Below, piece by piece: positions 1-8,284 of a stretch of 64,000 bases of DNA. Source of the stretch: an uncultured Bradyrhizobium sp. (GTDB lineage: Bacteria > Pseudomonadota > Alphaproteobacteria > Rhizobiales > Xanthobacteraceae); the NCBI RefSeq assembly GCF_936928535.1, contig NZ_CAKZHY010000059.1, positions 1-64,000 on the forward strand, written 5' to 3'. The notes beneath the pieces were generated by a model. That model was not told where the DNA came from. It made no database searches and saw only the letters and a list, made by a program, of their open reading frames with translations. Each line of letters opens with the position of its first letter. Positions within the stretch are counted from its first letter, which is position 1. The position numbers were made by a program, and so were the translations under genes.

Positions 1-71
1 CCAAGCTCGGCCGCGATCCGTCCGAACGCCCCGCCCCGCGTGAACGCGGCGAACGTGGCGAACGCCACCAC
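1..71 (-). CDS. Possible 5' end of a gene running off the left edge
   Basis: On the minus strand, a frame opening with GTG GTG at 71-66 reads VVAFATFAAFTRGGAFGR and on to the edge. It has the composition of a real alphaproteobacterial protein, with small hydrophobic residues first and then RIAAELG. A GGAGG sequence lies about ten bases upstream of the GTG on that strand. Only about 23 codons are visible and I do not recognise the family. It would be divergent from the UDG gene. Chance open reading in GC-rich DNA is a serious alternative. Confidence 0.25.
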   Translation of the reverse strand, partial: MVAFATFAAFTRGGAFGRIAAEL

Positions 72-117
72 GCCCCGCAATTCCTCCAGCGCGCAACCAC
101 GATGGCGCCGAGGGGCG

Positions 118-789
118 ATGACGACTTCGAGGAGTGAGGCCGCCCGGTCAAGCCAGGCCCCGACCCTCGTCCCCGACCGTGACTGTCCGCTCTGTCCGCG
201 CCTGGTCGCCTTTCGCGAGGCGAACCGCGCGCGCGAGCCGCTTTGGCACAACGCGCCGGTCCCGCCTTTCGGCGACATTACGGCCCGTCTCCTGATCGTC
301 GGCCTCGCGCCGGGGATGCAGGGCGCCAACCGGACCGGCCGGCCCTTCACCGGCGACTATGCCGGTGATCTGCTCTACGCGACGCTGCTGGAATACGGCT
401 TCGCCAGGGGTCGTTACCAGGCGCGTCCGGATGACGGCCTGAAGCTGGTCGACTGCCGGATCGCCAATGCGGTGCATTGCGTTCCGCCGCAGAACAAGCC
501 GCTGCCGGCCGAGATCAACACCTGCCGCCAGTTCCTCATCGCGAATCTCGAAACGATGCCGAAGCTGCGCGCGATCGTTGCCCTCGGGCGGATTGCGCAC
601 GACAGCGTGCTCAAGCCCCTGAAGCTGAAGGCGTCCCAAGCCCCCTTCGGTCACGGCGCCGTGCACCAGGCGGGAGCGTTCAAGCTCTACGACAGCTATC
701 ACTGCTCCCGCTACAACACGAACACCGGCGTGCTGACGGCTGACATGTTCCGCAGCGTGTTCGCGAAGGTGAAGGCCGATCTCGACTAG
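118..789 (+). CDS. Family 5 (UDG-b type) uracil-DNA glycosylase
   Basis: A 223-residue enzyme that removes uracil, and in this family also hypoxanthine or xanthine, from DNA to start base excision repair. The motif GLAPGMQGANRTGRPFTGD near residues 60-78 matches the family 5 active-site loop, which lacks the catalytic Asp of family 1. The second motif HCSRYNTNTG lies near the C-terminus. Four cysteines (CPLC at 23-26, then HC and TC near 120-137) fit the 4Fe-4S cluster of families 4 and 5. I chose the ATG at 118 because an in-frame upstream ATG at 40 would add a low-complexity leader and GAGGGG precedes 118. The 3' end overlaps the convergent peroxiredoxin stop by four bases. Assignment to the UDG superfamily is firm, the subfamily fairly so. 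Confidence 0.85.
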   Translation: MTTSRSEAARSSQAPTLVPDRDCPLCPRLVAFREANRAREPLWHNAPVPPFGDITARLLIVGLAPGMQGANRTGRPFTGDYAGDLLYATLLEYGFARGRYQARPDDGLKLVDCRIANAVHCVPPQNKPLPAEINTCRQFLIANLETMPKLRAIVALGRIAHDSVLKPLKLKASQAPFGHGAVHQAGAFKLYDSYHCSRYNTNTGVLTADMFRSVFAKVKADLD

Positions 790-1379
790 GCCTTGGCCGA
801 ATCCTTGACGGGGTTCGCCTTCAGCCAGTCCAGTACATCGCCGGCGTTCCGGTCCGGCGGGAACACCGGGTAGAACACATGCGTGATCGTGGCGTCGTCG
901 ATCACAAGCGCCAGGCGCTTGATCAGCGTCAGGCCGGCAACCTCCATGGTTGGCAGATTGAGCGCGCGCGTGAACGCCAGCTTCTCGTCCGAGAGCACCG
1001 GAAAGGGCAGATGCAGTCGCGAGGCCATCTCCGTCTGGTATTCGTTGCTCTGGGTCGAGAGGCCGAACACGTGCGAAGCACCGGCCGCCTTCAGCTCGGC
1101 GAACAGATCGCGGAAGGCACAGGTCTGCGGCGTGCAGCCCCGCGCGCCCGGGATCATGTCCCAATCGTCGACCAGGGCGATCTTGCCGGGCTCGCCGGTC
1201 CGCGGATAGGCAAACACCACGGTGCGGCCTGAAAGCGCCGAGAGATTGACCGAAGTATCGTCGGTCGCGAGCAGGCTGATCGCAGGCACCCTCAAGCCTT
1301 GCAGATGCGCAGCGCCGCCATCGTCAGTGGGCGCCGGAATCTGGCTCCAATCGACCTCGAGCAGGTTCTTCTGAGACAT
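786..1379 (-). CDS. PrxQ/BCP-like peroxiredoxin
   Basis: A 197-residue cytoplasmic thiol peroxidase of the AhpC/TSA-redoxin superfamily that should reduce hydrogen peroxide and organic peroxides. The motif GCTPQTCAFRD places Cys82 as the peroxidatic residue and Cys87 as the resolving cysteine five residues on, the PrxQ arrangement. Thr83 and the downstream FRD fit the family. It is about 40 residues longer at the N-terminus than E. coli BCP. The start lies five bases after the smpB stop on the same strand, so it is probably cotranscribed with smpB. Confidence 0.82.
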   Translation of the reverse strand: MSQKNLLEVDWSQIPAPTDDGGAAHLQGLRVPAISLLATDDTSVNLSALSGRTVVFAYPRTGEPGKIALVDDWDMIPGARGCTPQTCAFRDLFAELKAAGASHVFGLSTQSNEYQTEMASRLHLPFPVLSDEKLAFTRALNLPTMEVAGLTLIKRLALVIDDATITHVFYPVFPPDRNAGDVLDWLKANPVKDSAKA

Positions 1380-1384
1380 CCGCC

Positions 1385-1858
1385 CTATCCCCTCGCCCGC
1401 ATCAGCCGGCCCTTCTCGCGGCTCCAGTCGCGCTTCTTCTCGCTCTCGCGCTTGTCGTGCAGCTTCTTGCCCTTTGCAACCGCGAGCTGCAGCTTGGCCC
1501 GGCCGCGCTCGTTGAAATAGAGCTTGAGCGGGATCAGCGTCATGCCCTCGCGGTCGACCGCGCCCATCAGCTTGTTGATCTGCCGGCGATGCAGCAGCAG
1601 TTTTCGCGGCCGCTTGGGCTCGTGGTTGAAGCGGTTGCCCTGGAGGTATTCCGGAATGGTGGCATTGATCAGCCAGATCTCGCCGTCCTTGGAATCGGCG
1701 TAGGACTCCGCGATCGTGCTCTTGCCGTTGCGGATCGACTTCACCTCGGTTCCGGTCAGCGCAATGCCGGCCTCGATCGTATCCTCGATGGCATAGTTGA
1801 AGCGGGCCTTGCGATTTTCCGCCATGACCTTGATCGGACGTTCGTTCTTATCGGCCAT
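1385..1858 (-). CDS. smpB: SsrA-binding protein SmpB
   Basis: A 157-residue tmRNA-binding protein needed for trans-translation rescue of stalled ribosomes. The N-terminal [16 protein letters not shown] and [11 protein letters not shown] segments, the central [14 protein letters not shown] and the basic C-terminal tail ([17 protein letters not shown]) are characteristic of SmpB and full length for the family. It sits in a minus-strand run with dapA and mscL upstream and a peroxiredoxin five bases downstream. No ssrA gene is present in this window. Confidence 0.96.
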   Translation of the reverse strand: MADKNERPIKVMAENRKARFNYAIEDTIEAGIALTGTEVKSIRNGKSTIAESYADSKDGEIWLINATIPEYLQGNRFNHEPKRPRKLLLHRRQINKLMGAVDREGMTLIPLKLYFNERGRAKLQLAVAKGKKLHDKRESEKKRDWSREKGRLMRARG

Positions 1859-1917
1859 GGACTCAAAACCTGATCGAGATACGCGACGACGCTAACAGAC
1901 TGGATGAAGCGCGCGCG

Positions 1918-2358
1918 TCACTTCTTGAGGAGATCACGGATCTCGGTCAGCAGCGCGACCTCCGCCGACGGCTTCGGCGGCTCCGCCGCCTTTGTCTCTT
2001 CCTTGCGCTTCAGCGTGTTCATGGCACGGATCACCAGGAACAGCACGAAGGCGACGATGATGAAGTTGATCGTCAGAGTCAGGAAGCTACCGTAAGCGAG
2101 CACCGCACCTTGCTTTTTCGCATCCGCTAAGTTGGTGGCGGTCACTGCCTTCGACAAGGGGACGTAATAGTTCGAGAAGTCGAGACCACCAGTCGCAGCG
2201 CCGATGATCGGCATGATGATGTCACCGACCAGCGACGTGACGATGGCGCCGAAGGCCGCACCTATGATGACGCCGACGGCGAGGTCGACGACGTTGCCCT
2301 TCATGGCAAACTCGCGGAACTCCGTGAGCATCCGCCTGCCCTTTTCATCAACGCTCAT
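1918..2358 (-). CDS. mscL: Large-conductance mechanosensitive channel MscL
   Basis: A 146-residue inner-membrane channel that opens under hypo-osmotic tension as a homopentamer. The signature [17 protein letters not shown] begins near residue 13. TM1 follows ([17 protein letters not shown]), then a short periplasmic loop, TM2 ([16 protein letters not shown]) and a cytoplasmic helix with the usual LLTEIRDLL end. I kept the ATG at 2358 because GGGGAG lies six bases upstream. The alternative ATG at 2331 would match the E. coli start more closely. It lies between dapA and smpB on the same strand. Confidence 0.95.
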   Translation of the reverse strand: MSVDEKGRRMLTEFREFAMKGNVVDLAVGVIIGAAFGAIVTSLVGDIIMPIIGAATGGLDFSNYYVPLSKAVTATNLADAKKQGAVLAYGSFLTLTINFIIVAFVLFLVIRAMNTLKRKEETKAAEPPKPSAEVALLTEIRDLLKK

Positions 2359-2384
2359 GAACAGCTCCCCGGTTGGCTAGCGCA

Positions 2385-3275
2385 TCAATTGATCAGGCCG
2401 GCATGCACCATGGCGCTACGCACGGCCACGCGGGTCGGCTCGGAGACAGGAACCATCGGCAGCCGCAGCGTCTCATCGAACTTGCCGAGCAGCGACATCG
2501 CATACTTGACGGGCGCCGGATTGCTCTCGATGAACAGGTTGTTGTGCAGCGGCATCAGCTTGTCGTGGATCGCGAGCGCAGCCTTGCTGTCGCCCTTCGC
2601 CCAGGCCGCGTGGAACTCGGCGCACAGGCGCGGCGCGACGTTCGAGGTCACCGAAATGCAGCCATGGCCGCCATGGGCCATGTAGCCGATGATGGTGGCG
2701 TCCTCGCCGGAGAGCTGGTTGAAGTCCTCACCCATCGCGGCGCGCTGCTGCGACACGCGCACCATGCTGGCAGTGGCGTCCTTGACGCCGGCGATGTTCT
2801 TCAGCTCCCAGAGCCGCTTCATGGTGTCGACCGACATGTCGATCACCGAGCGCGGCGGAATGTTGTAGATGATGATCGGAATGCCGATCGCATCGTTGAT
2901 CGCCTTGAAGTGCTGGTACATGCCTTCCTGGGTCGGCTTGTTGTAGTAAGGCGTCACGACCAGCACGGCGTTGGCGCCCGCCTTCTCGGCGTGCTGGGCC
3001 AGTTCCACCGCTTCCTTGGTCGAATTGGAGCCGGCGCCGGCGATCACGGGCACGCGGCCCTTGGCTTCCTCGATGCACCATTCGACGACCTTCTTGTGCT
3101 CGTCATGGCTGAGCGTCGGGCTCTCGCCGGTGGTGCCGACCGGAACCAGGCCGTTGGTGCCTTCCGAAATCTGCCAATTGACCAGGGAGCGGAACGCCGC
3201 CTCGTCCAGCGAGCCGTTTTTGAACGGCGTGACCAAGGCGGTGAACGACCCCCGGAATTTCGTCTTGGCTGCCAT
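2385..3275 (-). CDS. dapA: 4-hydroxy-tetrahydrodipicolinate synthase
   Basis: A 296-residue TIM-barrel class I aldolase that condenses pyruvate with aspartate semialdehyde, the first committed step of lysine and meso-diaminopimelate synthesis. The Schiff-base Lys165 lies in GVKDATAS, Tyr137 in [10 protein letters not shown], and the Thr pair in [11 protein letters not shown] near residues 47-55. Length is standard. It is the first gene of the minus-strand dapA-mscL-smpB-prx group and diverges from the Slt gene, so the 206-base gap upstream probably holds both promoters. Confidence 0.95.
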   Translation of the reverse strand: MAAKTKFRGSFTALVTPFKNGSLDEAAFRSLVNWQISEGTNGLVPVGTTGESPTLSHDEHKKVVEWCIEEAKGRVPVIAGAGSNSTKEAVELAQHAEKAGANAVLVVTPYYNKPTQEGMYQHFKAINDAIGIPIIIYNIPPRSVIDMSVDTMKRLWELKNIAGVKDATASMVRVSQQRAAMGEDFNQLSGEDATIIGYMAHGGHGCISVTSNVAPRLCAEFHAAWAKGDSKAALAIHDKLMPLHNNLFIESNPAPVKYAMSLLGKFDETLRLPMVPVSEPTRVAVRSAMVHAGLIN

Positions 3276-3481
3276 GGACTTCCTCCGTACGCGGCGAGTT
3301 TTTAGAGCAAGCCCCTTTCATATCGGGTCTCACCCGCCCGTAAAAGGCCTGCATCCGCGTGACGCACCGTTTAAGCCGCGATTTTGCCGCGGTGGTGGTG
3401 CAAACCGGGCGGCGGTAAGCGGCTGTTGGTATTTTGTCCGCATATTCAATCAAATACAGCCAGATCTTGTACAGATAGGTC

Positions 3482-6016
3482 TTGAGCCAATTGACTGATT
3501 CGGGGCGACGAACCGCCGTGACCTCTTTATCCCGTACCGCATGGCGATCTGCCGGTCTGGCGCTGTGCCTGATGGCTGGCCTGTCGATCGGCTGCGTCGC
3601 TCTGGCAAAGTCCAGCGAGACCACCGAGGACGGCAACAAGGAGCCGGCCAAGCCGACGGCAAAGGGAACCACAAAGCCAGCCGCCAAGCAGCCCCCGAAG
3701 AGCGAGGCGAAGGGGTCCGCCAAGGAGACGTCCAAGGGCGCAGGCAAGGACACCGCCAAGAACAGCGCCAAGAACGCTGCCAAGAACGCTGCCAAGGAAA
3801 CCGCCAAGGGCGCTAGCAAGGGAACAACTCCCGCGACGGCCAAGGACGCAGCGAAGAAGCCTGCCGGCAAGAACGCCGCGAAGGACAAGCCGAAGCCCGC
3901 AGCGGCAGCGGCAGCGGCGGCGCCAAAATCACGACCAGCCGCGAGCACGTCGGCGCCTCAGGCCGCGCCCGCGGTGACGGCCACTGTGAGACCCAGCGCC
4001 GCTGCTCCAGCCTCCACCAGACCTGTCGCAACGCCCGTGCTCGCACCAGCGACCCGCCAGCACGCCGCGCCGCGCAAGCCGGTCACGCCGGCCGCCGTCG
4101 CCGCGACCTCGTCGACGTCGCAAGCCGACAAGGACACGCTGGAGAACGTCATCGAGCTCGTGCGCAAGCGCAAGGCGGGCGATGCCACCAGTTACGCGGA
4201 TTCGATTTCCGATCCGGTTGCGCGAAAACTCGCGGAATGGATCATCCTGCGCAGCGAAGACAATGGCGCGAGCGTCGAGCGCTACCGCGCCTTCCTCTCC
4301 GCAAATCCGAGCTGGCCGTCGCAGACCTTCCTGCGCCGTCGCCTTGAAGCTGCGATGTGGGACGACCGGCGCGACGATTCCGTTGCGTGGTCGTGGTTCG
4401 AGAATGAATCCCCTGTTTCGGCCAAGGGCCGCTTCACGCTCGCCAAGGCGATGCTGGCACGCGGCTACCGCGCCAATGCCGAGCGGCTGGTGCGCGAGGC
4501 CTGGCGTAGTGACCCGATGTCGGAGGAGACCGAGAACAACGCGCTCGATCAATTCGGCGCGCTGCTGACGCCCGGCGACCAGAAGGCGCGGATGGACACG
4601 CTGCTCTATGGCAGCGAGCACGAGGCGGCGCTGCGCGCTGCAAAGCGGCTCGGCGCCGGCTATGTCGCGCTCGCCAAGGCGCGCATCGCCTCCTTCAAGA
4701 AGGCGCCGAACACGCGCGCGCTGCTCGAAGAGGTGCCGCGCGAGCTGCACAACGACCCCGGCTTCATCTTCAGCAAGATCCAGCTCCTGCGCCGCGAAGA
4801 GAAGTTTCCCGAAGCAGCCCAGTTGATGCTGTCGGCCCCGAAGGATCCGAACCGGCTCTACAATCTCGATGAATGGTGGATCGAGCGGCGCCTCCTGGCC
4901 CGCAAGATGATCGATACCGAGGACTTCCGCAGCGCCTATCTGATCGCGCGCGATGCGGCCCTGCCCTCGCGCGACATCTACAAGACCGAGCAGGAGTTCA
5001 CCGCCGGCTGGATCGCGCTTCGCTTTCTCAACGATCCAGCGGCCGCCGCCCAGCATTTTGCTCGCATCGGCGTCGGCAGCGTCAATCCGACCACTCTGGC
5101 GCGTGCCGGCTATTGGCAAGGTCGCGCCGCCGAGGCCGCCGGCCGCCAGCAGGAAGCGCGCAATGCCTATGCCCGCGCCGCCGAGCAGTCGACCAGCTAT
5201 TACGGCCAGCTCGCGCGCGCCAAGCTCGGCCTGCCGCAGATCGACCTGAACAGCCAGCCGCGCGGCCGCGGCGCCGAGCGGCTCGAGATCGTGCGCGCCG
5301 CGCAATTGCTCTACGAGCTCGACGAGCGCGAGCTGGCGGTGCCGATGCTTGCCGACATGGGCGAGAACGGCGATCCCGAGGCACTGACCGGCCTCGGCGA
5401 GCTGACCCAGCGCTACAGCGACGCGCGCGGCATGCTGCTGGTCGGCAAGGCCGCGCTCAACCGCGGCCTGCCTTTCGACTTCTACGCCTACCCCGTCAAC
5501 GGCATTCCGCAATTCAGTCAGATCGGCCCCGAGGTCGAGCGCAGCATCGTCTACGCGATCGCCCGGCAGGAAAGCGCGTTCAATCCGGCGGTGGTCTCGC
5601 CGGCCCAGGCCTATGGCCTGATGCAGGTGACACCGGATGCCGCGCGCTATGTCTGCAAGCGGCATGGCGCAACTTACGACCTGTCGCGGCTGAAGAATGA
5701 TTCGTCCTACAACGCCACGCTCGGTGCTGCCGAGCTTGGCGGCCTGCTCGAGGATTACCGCGGCTCCTACATCATGACCTTCGCGGCCTACAATGCCGGC
5801 CGCGGCAGCGTGAAGAAGTGGATCGACCGCTATGGCGACCCGCGCGACCCCAAGGTCGACGCCGTCGACTGGGTCGAGCTGATCCCGTTCTCCGAGACGC
5901 GCAATTACGTGCAGCGGATCATGGAGAATCTTCAGGTCTACCGTGCCCGCTTCGGCGGCGGCACGCGCTTGCAGATCGAGGCCGATTTGCGCCGCGGCGC
6001 CGGCAGCGTGGAGTAG
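3482..6016 (+). CDS. Slt-type soluble lytic transglycosylase with Lys/Ala-rich N-terminal linker
   Basis: An 844-residue periplasmic murein transglycosylase that cleaves the MurNAc-GlcNAc bond to form 1,6-anhydroMurNAc. The catalytic Glu697 lies in ARQESAFNP, followed by AYGLMQVTPDAA and AAYNAGRGSV, the GH23 Slt motifs. The middle third is helical and superhelical as in Slt70. A signal peptide precedes about 150 residues dominated by Lys, Ala, Thr and Pro (AKNAAKNAAKETAKGASKG), which normal Slt proteins lack. No ATG fits the signal peptide: the first usable codons are TTG at 3482 and GTG at 3518, and either gives a normal leader. It is divergent from dapA. Confidence 0.88.
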   Translation: MSQLTDSGRRTAVTSLSRTAWRSAGLALCLMAGLSIGCVALAKSSETTEDGNKEPAKPTAKGTTKPAAKQPPKSEAKGSAKETSKGAGKDTAKNSAKNAAKNAAKETAKGASKGTTPATAKDAAKKPAGKNAAKDKPKPAAAAAAAAPKSRPAASTSAPQAAPAVTATVRPSAAAPASTRPVATPVLAPATRQHAAPRKPVTPAAVAATSSTSQADKDTLENVIELVRKRKAGDATSYADSISDPVARKLAEWIILRSEDNGASVERYRAFLSANPSWPSQTFLRRRLEAAMWDDRRDDSVAWSWFENESPVSAKGRFTLAKAMLARGYRANAERLVREAWRSDPMSEETENNALDQFGALLTPGDQKARMDTLLYGSEHEAALRAAKRLGAGYVALAKARIASFKKAPNTRALLEEVPRELHNDPGFIFSKIQLLRREEKFPEAAQLMLSAPKDPNRLYNLDEWWIERRLLARKMIDTEDFRSAYLIARDAALPSRDIYKTEQEFTAGWIALRFLNDPAAAAQHFARIGVGSVNPTTLARAGYWQGRAAEAAGRQQEARNAYARAAEQSTSYYGQLARAKLGLPQIDLNSQPRGRGAERLEIVRAAQLLYELDERELAVPMLADMGENGDPEALTGLGELTQRYSDARGMLLVGKAALNRGLPFDFYAYPVNGIPQFSQIGPEVERSIVYAIARQESAFNPAVVSPAQAYGLMQVTPDAARYVCKRHGATYDLSRLKNDSSYNATLGAAELGGLLEDYRGSYIMTFAAYNAGRGSVKKWIDRYGDPRDPKVDAVDWVELIPFSETRNYVQRIMENLQVYRARFGGGTRLQIEADLRRGAGSVE

Positions 6017-6040
6017 CGACCTCTTCCGGGCCGTCTCGGA

Positions 6041-6060
6041 AGATATCGGTAGATATCGGT
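6041..6060. repeat. Tandem 10-base direct repeat
   Basis: AGATATCGGT occurs twice in direct succession 25 bases after the Slt stop, in the gap before the tRNA gene. The function is unknown. The rest of 6017-6269 contains no convincing gene. Confidence 0.5.
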
Positions 6061-6269
6061 GCTGTCGGGAAACCGATTTTGGCCAGTGTTGCACAAACAG
6101 CACAAGCGCCACCGAGGCGCGGCTATTGCATTGTTTTAGTTTAGTTTTCTGGACTGGCGCCGGCTCGCTCCCGAGCTCTTCCTGGAGGCGGAACGGGTAT
6201 GGCTTCGCTCCAGATGCGCCGCCTGCAAAAATCGCTGGGAAAATTCGGGCACAAACACGCGCTTCGAAA

Positions 6270-6299
6270 TTGACCAGCCCAAGCAAATAGATGCATAAG
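6270..6299 (+). promoter_or_regulatory. Probable sigma-70-type promoter of tRNA-Ser
   Basis: TTGACC at 6270-6275 is followed after 17-18 bases by a -10-like GCATAAG. This places the transcript start only a few bases before the mature tRNA at 6309. Spacing and position fit a housekeeping promoter, but the -10 is weak. Confidence 0.5.
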
Positions 6300-6308
6300 G
6301 CTCGCACC

Positions 6309-6401
6309 GGAGAGGTGGCCGAGTGGCTGAAGGCAACGCTTTGCTAAAGCGTCATACGGTCTCAAGCTGTATCGAGGGTTCGAATCCCTCTCTCTCCGCC
6401 A
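6309..6401 (+). tRNA. tRNA-Ser(GCU)
   Basis: A 90-base class II tRNA plus encoded CCA. The acceptor strand GGAGAGG pairs with TCTCTCC (one G-T pair). The anticodon arm ACGCT-TTGCTAA-AGCGT gives anticodon GCU, reading AGC and AGU. A long variable arm follows, and the T arm GAGGG-TTCGAAT-CCCTC is perfect. The discriminator is G and CCA is encoded at 6399-6401. The long variable arm and GCU anticodon make serine unambiguous. Confidence 0.97.
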
Positions 6402-6572
6402 CCCAATTCAAATGAGCCGCGACGCCAATGGACTGCCGAAAGCCGTCGGCTGGTTGCTCGCGCGTCTCAGGCGTGCACTCCACTGATGGAGCGCGAATGG
6501 GCGGTCTCGTTGCGGCTCGCCGTCAGTAACAAGGTCCAGGGCGCCGTCCCCGTTCTCCAGGACGGAGATGGA

Positions 6573-6839
6573 TCAATGCGCGGACACCCAGGCCCTTGCG
6601 TCGCGCTGCGCGGCCGAGATCTCGGCCTCCGACATCTGGCCGGCCACTTCCTGGCGCAGCGCCACGGCGTCCTTGCGGCCCTTCAGGGCGGCGAGGTTGA
6701 ACCATTTGTGCGCGGCGACGAGGTCGACCAGGCCCGAGCGGCCGCTCGCCCAGTAGATCCCGCGCTCGAACAGAACGTCCGACAGCGCGGTTGCATCGAT
6801 CGGCGTCGCCGTATCGAGATCGAAAGTACCCTGAAACAT
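6573..6839 (-). CDS. Small Sel1-repeat-like protein
   Basis: An 88-residue protein with no signal peptide or membrane segment. Residues about 35-70 (VAAHKWFNLAALKGRKDA, then VALRQEVAGQMS) look like a single Sel1/TPR-like repeat: the pattern AxKWFxLAAxxG is the core of Sel1 units. Sel1 proteins usually act as scaffolds, but one repeat alone gives no function. It stands alone on the minus strand beyond the tRNA gene. About 170 bases between the tRNA and this gene hold nothing I recognise. Confidence 0.6.
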   Translation of the reverse strand: MFQGTFDLDTATPIDATALSDVLFERGIYWASGRSGLVDLVAAHKWFNLAALKGRKDAVALRQEVAGQMSEAEISAAQRDARAWVSAH

Positions 6840-7588
6840 AACGCATCCCCTTTTTTCTTATGCCGCCTCGTCCCCCGAGCGCGGCTCCCGTCCAACTCTG
6901 ATGCGCGTGATCCTTCTGGACCGCGCGCTGTTCAACTCATCCCCGAGTCTTCTTGCCTTGGGCGTCTTGCCCATTGCCGTTTGCCGGCTTGTTGGAGGCG
7001 ATGATGGCGGGCAAATTTGAATGGCAGTTTAAGTATCGCGATGAAGTAGACGTAAACGGAAGGCCGCGCCAACAGCGCGGGAACTTCGAGAAGTCCCTGA
7101 TTTGCAGGTACTTCTGCGATTCGTCAGATTTGGTTTACCCTGCGATTTCAGGACATCGATAACCATCGCGCACGGTGACATCAGTGCTGTGGTTACATCC
7201 TGTGGGAGATGACGCCGCGGGAAACGCCGAAAGGCCCGCCTCGCGCTGCGGCCGGCGCGCGCACGGGCCATCATGCCCGCGGGCCAAGCCTCGACGAGCC
7301 GCGCAAGGCGACGGCGCCGCGGTCAGATCAACAATGTGGGGAAAGGGATTGCCGGCAATACCCCGGCCTCAGGGAACGAGGGCGTCGGCGAACACGTCAG
7401 GACCAGATTCCAAATGAGCCCGAAGGCGCTTGTGGAATTGCGGAGCCCTTTTGAAGGAGACCCGCACCGAACGAAGAAAACTCTGTTTCTTCTGCCGGAC
7501 CGTAAAGTCGAACGATCCGACCGTTGACCTGATGTCTCGCCGACACCCTCTATCGTCGACCAGAACCTCTAGGAGGCGCTGATGACGT
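6840..7588. other. Intergenic stretch without a supportable gene
   Basis: About 750 bases separate the Sel1-like gene from the histone-like peptide gene. Several open frames of 60-85 codons cross it on both strands (for example 6953-7162 and 7273-7527). None has a recognisable domain, and their amino-acid composition is that of random GC-rich translation. I see no tRNA, terminator or clear repeat. An unannotated small RNA is possible but not visible from sequence alone. Confidence 0.5.
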
Positions 7589-7626
7589 GCCGGCTCTCAA
7601 GAGCCGGCAACTTCAGAAGCGAAGTT
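7589..7626. terminator. Two hairpins after the histone-like gene
   Basis: GCCGGCTC-TCAA-GAGCCGGC at 7589-7608 is a perfect 8-base stem. AACTTC-AGAAGC-GAAGTT at 7609-7626 is a second small stem that touches the stop codon of the minus-strand gene. Neither is followed by a T run on the minus strand, so termination or mRNA-end protection is inferred only from position. Confidence 0.45.
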
Positions 7627-7717
7627 ACTTCTTCTTCTTCGCGACCTTGCGGGTCTTCTTCGCAGTCTTCTTCACTGCGCTCTTCGCCTTCTTCGCCTTC
7701 TTCGCTTTCTTGGCCAT
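7625..7717 (-). CDS. 30-residue Lys/Ala-rich histone-H1-like peptide
   Basis: The product is MAKKAKKAKKAKSAVKKT followed by AKKTRKVAKKKK: about half lysine, the rest mostly alanine. This composition resembles histone H1 tails and the C-terminal tails of HU/AlgP-type nucleoid proteins, so DNA or RNA binding is likely. GGAGGG lies seven bases upstream of the ATG at 7717, a strong ribosome site that fixes the start. A longer reading from 7822 lacks such support. The gene stands alone with hairpins just after its stop. No function is established from sequence. Confidence 0.75.
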   Translation of the reverse strand: MAKKAKKAKKAKSAVKKTAKKTRKVAKKKK

Positions 7718-7829
7718 GTTGCCCTCCGATGTGTGAGATGGCTTTAATCGCTGCATGCATTCGGGGATCGAGTGCACACTCATTCCGAATACACCAACAC
7801 GACGAAAAAAACATCTTCTCACTTAAGGA

Positions 7830-8241
7830 AGTGTTGACGACGCAGCGCGCGTGCGCCAGCCGCGCTTGATTTGCCTATCGGCAGAGACACGCGCTTGCGA
7901 TCGCAAATGCACGGCGCAACAACGACGCCTGCAAGCGCAGCGATTGCACGAAAACACTATGCAGCAAGTACGATTCTGCGCGCGCACATCACACGCGATC
8001 AATGCGATGAAGCGCGCGACGATGGGCGCGATCGGCTCGCGAGGCCTAGTCGCGGACTCTGAGTCGCGATTTTTGGCAACGAAATTATTTTCATGCTTAA
8101 CGGCGGAAGCGCTCGTTCGAGCGCGTGCAAGTCGCCGTTTTGAGCGAATCGCGCGGACTGCGATTCGGTCGCAGCATCGCACTCGGACGGGATGAAGTTC
8201 GCTGTCGACGACGCTCGCATGCGTCGCATCGCGAGATGATG
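7830..8241. other. GC-dinucleotide-dense intergenic stretch
   Basis: About 400 bases between the histone-like gene and the gatB hairpin carry no gene I can support. The stretch is unusually dense in GCGC, GCGATCGC and TCGCGA words, and includes the 12-base palindrome TTGCGATCGCAA at 7895-7906. Open frames on both strands translate to Arg/Ala-rich random-looking protein. Confidence 0.5.
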
Positions 8242-8269
8242 CGAGGTGACGACGCGTGTCGTCACCTCG
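8242..8269 (-). terminator. Strong hairpin downstream of gatB
   Basis: A perfect 12-base stem, CGAGGTGACGAC (8242-8253) and its complement (8258-8269), closes a GCGT loop sixteen bases beyond the gatB stop on the minus strand. There is no T run, so it may be a Rho-assisted terminator or an mRNA-stabilising 3' end rather than a classical intrinsic terminator. Confidence 0.6.
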
Positions 8270-8284
8270 TTCGAACGCGCGAGG

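Noticed and set aside
3929..6307. Long open frame (about 790 codons) antisense to the Slt gene
   Set aside because: It lies wholly opposite a well-supported gene and gives a His/Arg/Ala-rich translation without any motif, as expected from GC-rich third positions.
7582..7869. Plus-strand frame with AGGAGG five bases before ATG, antisense to the histone-like gene
   Set aside because: The product is a Ser-rich mirror of the Lys codons on the other strand, and lacks any family. The ribosome-site match is probably chance.
6309..8280. Genomic island inserted at the tRNA-Ser 3' end
   Set aside because: No integrase, no second copy of the tRNA 3' end in the window, and core genes resume at gatB without a visible att repeat.
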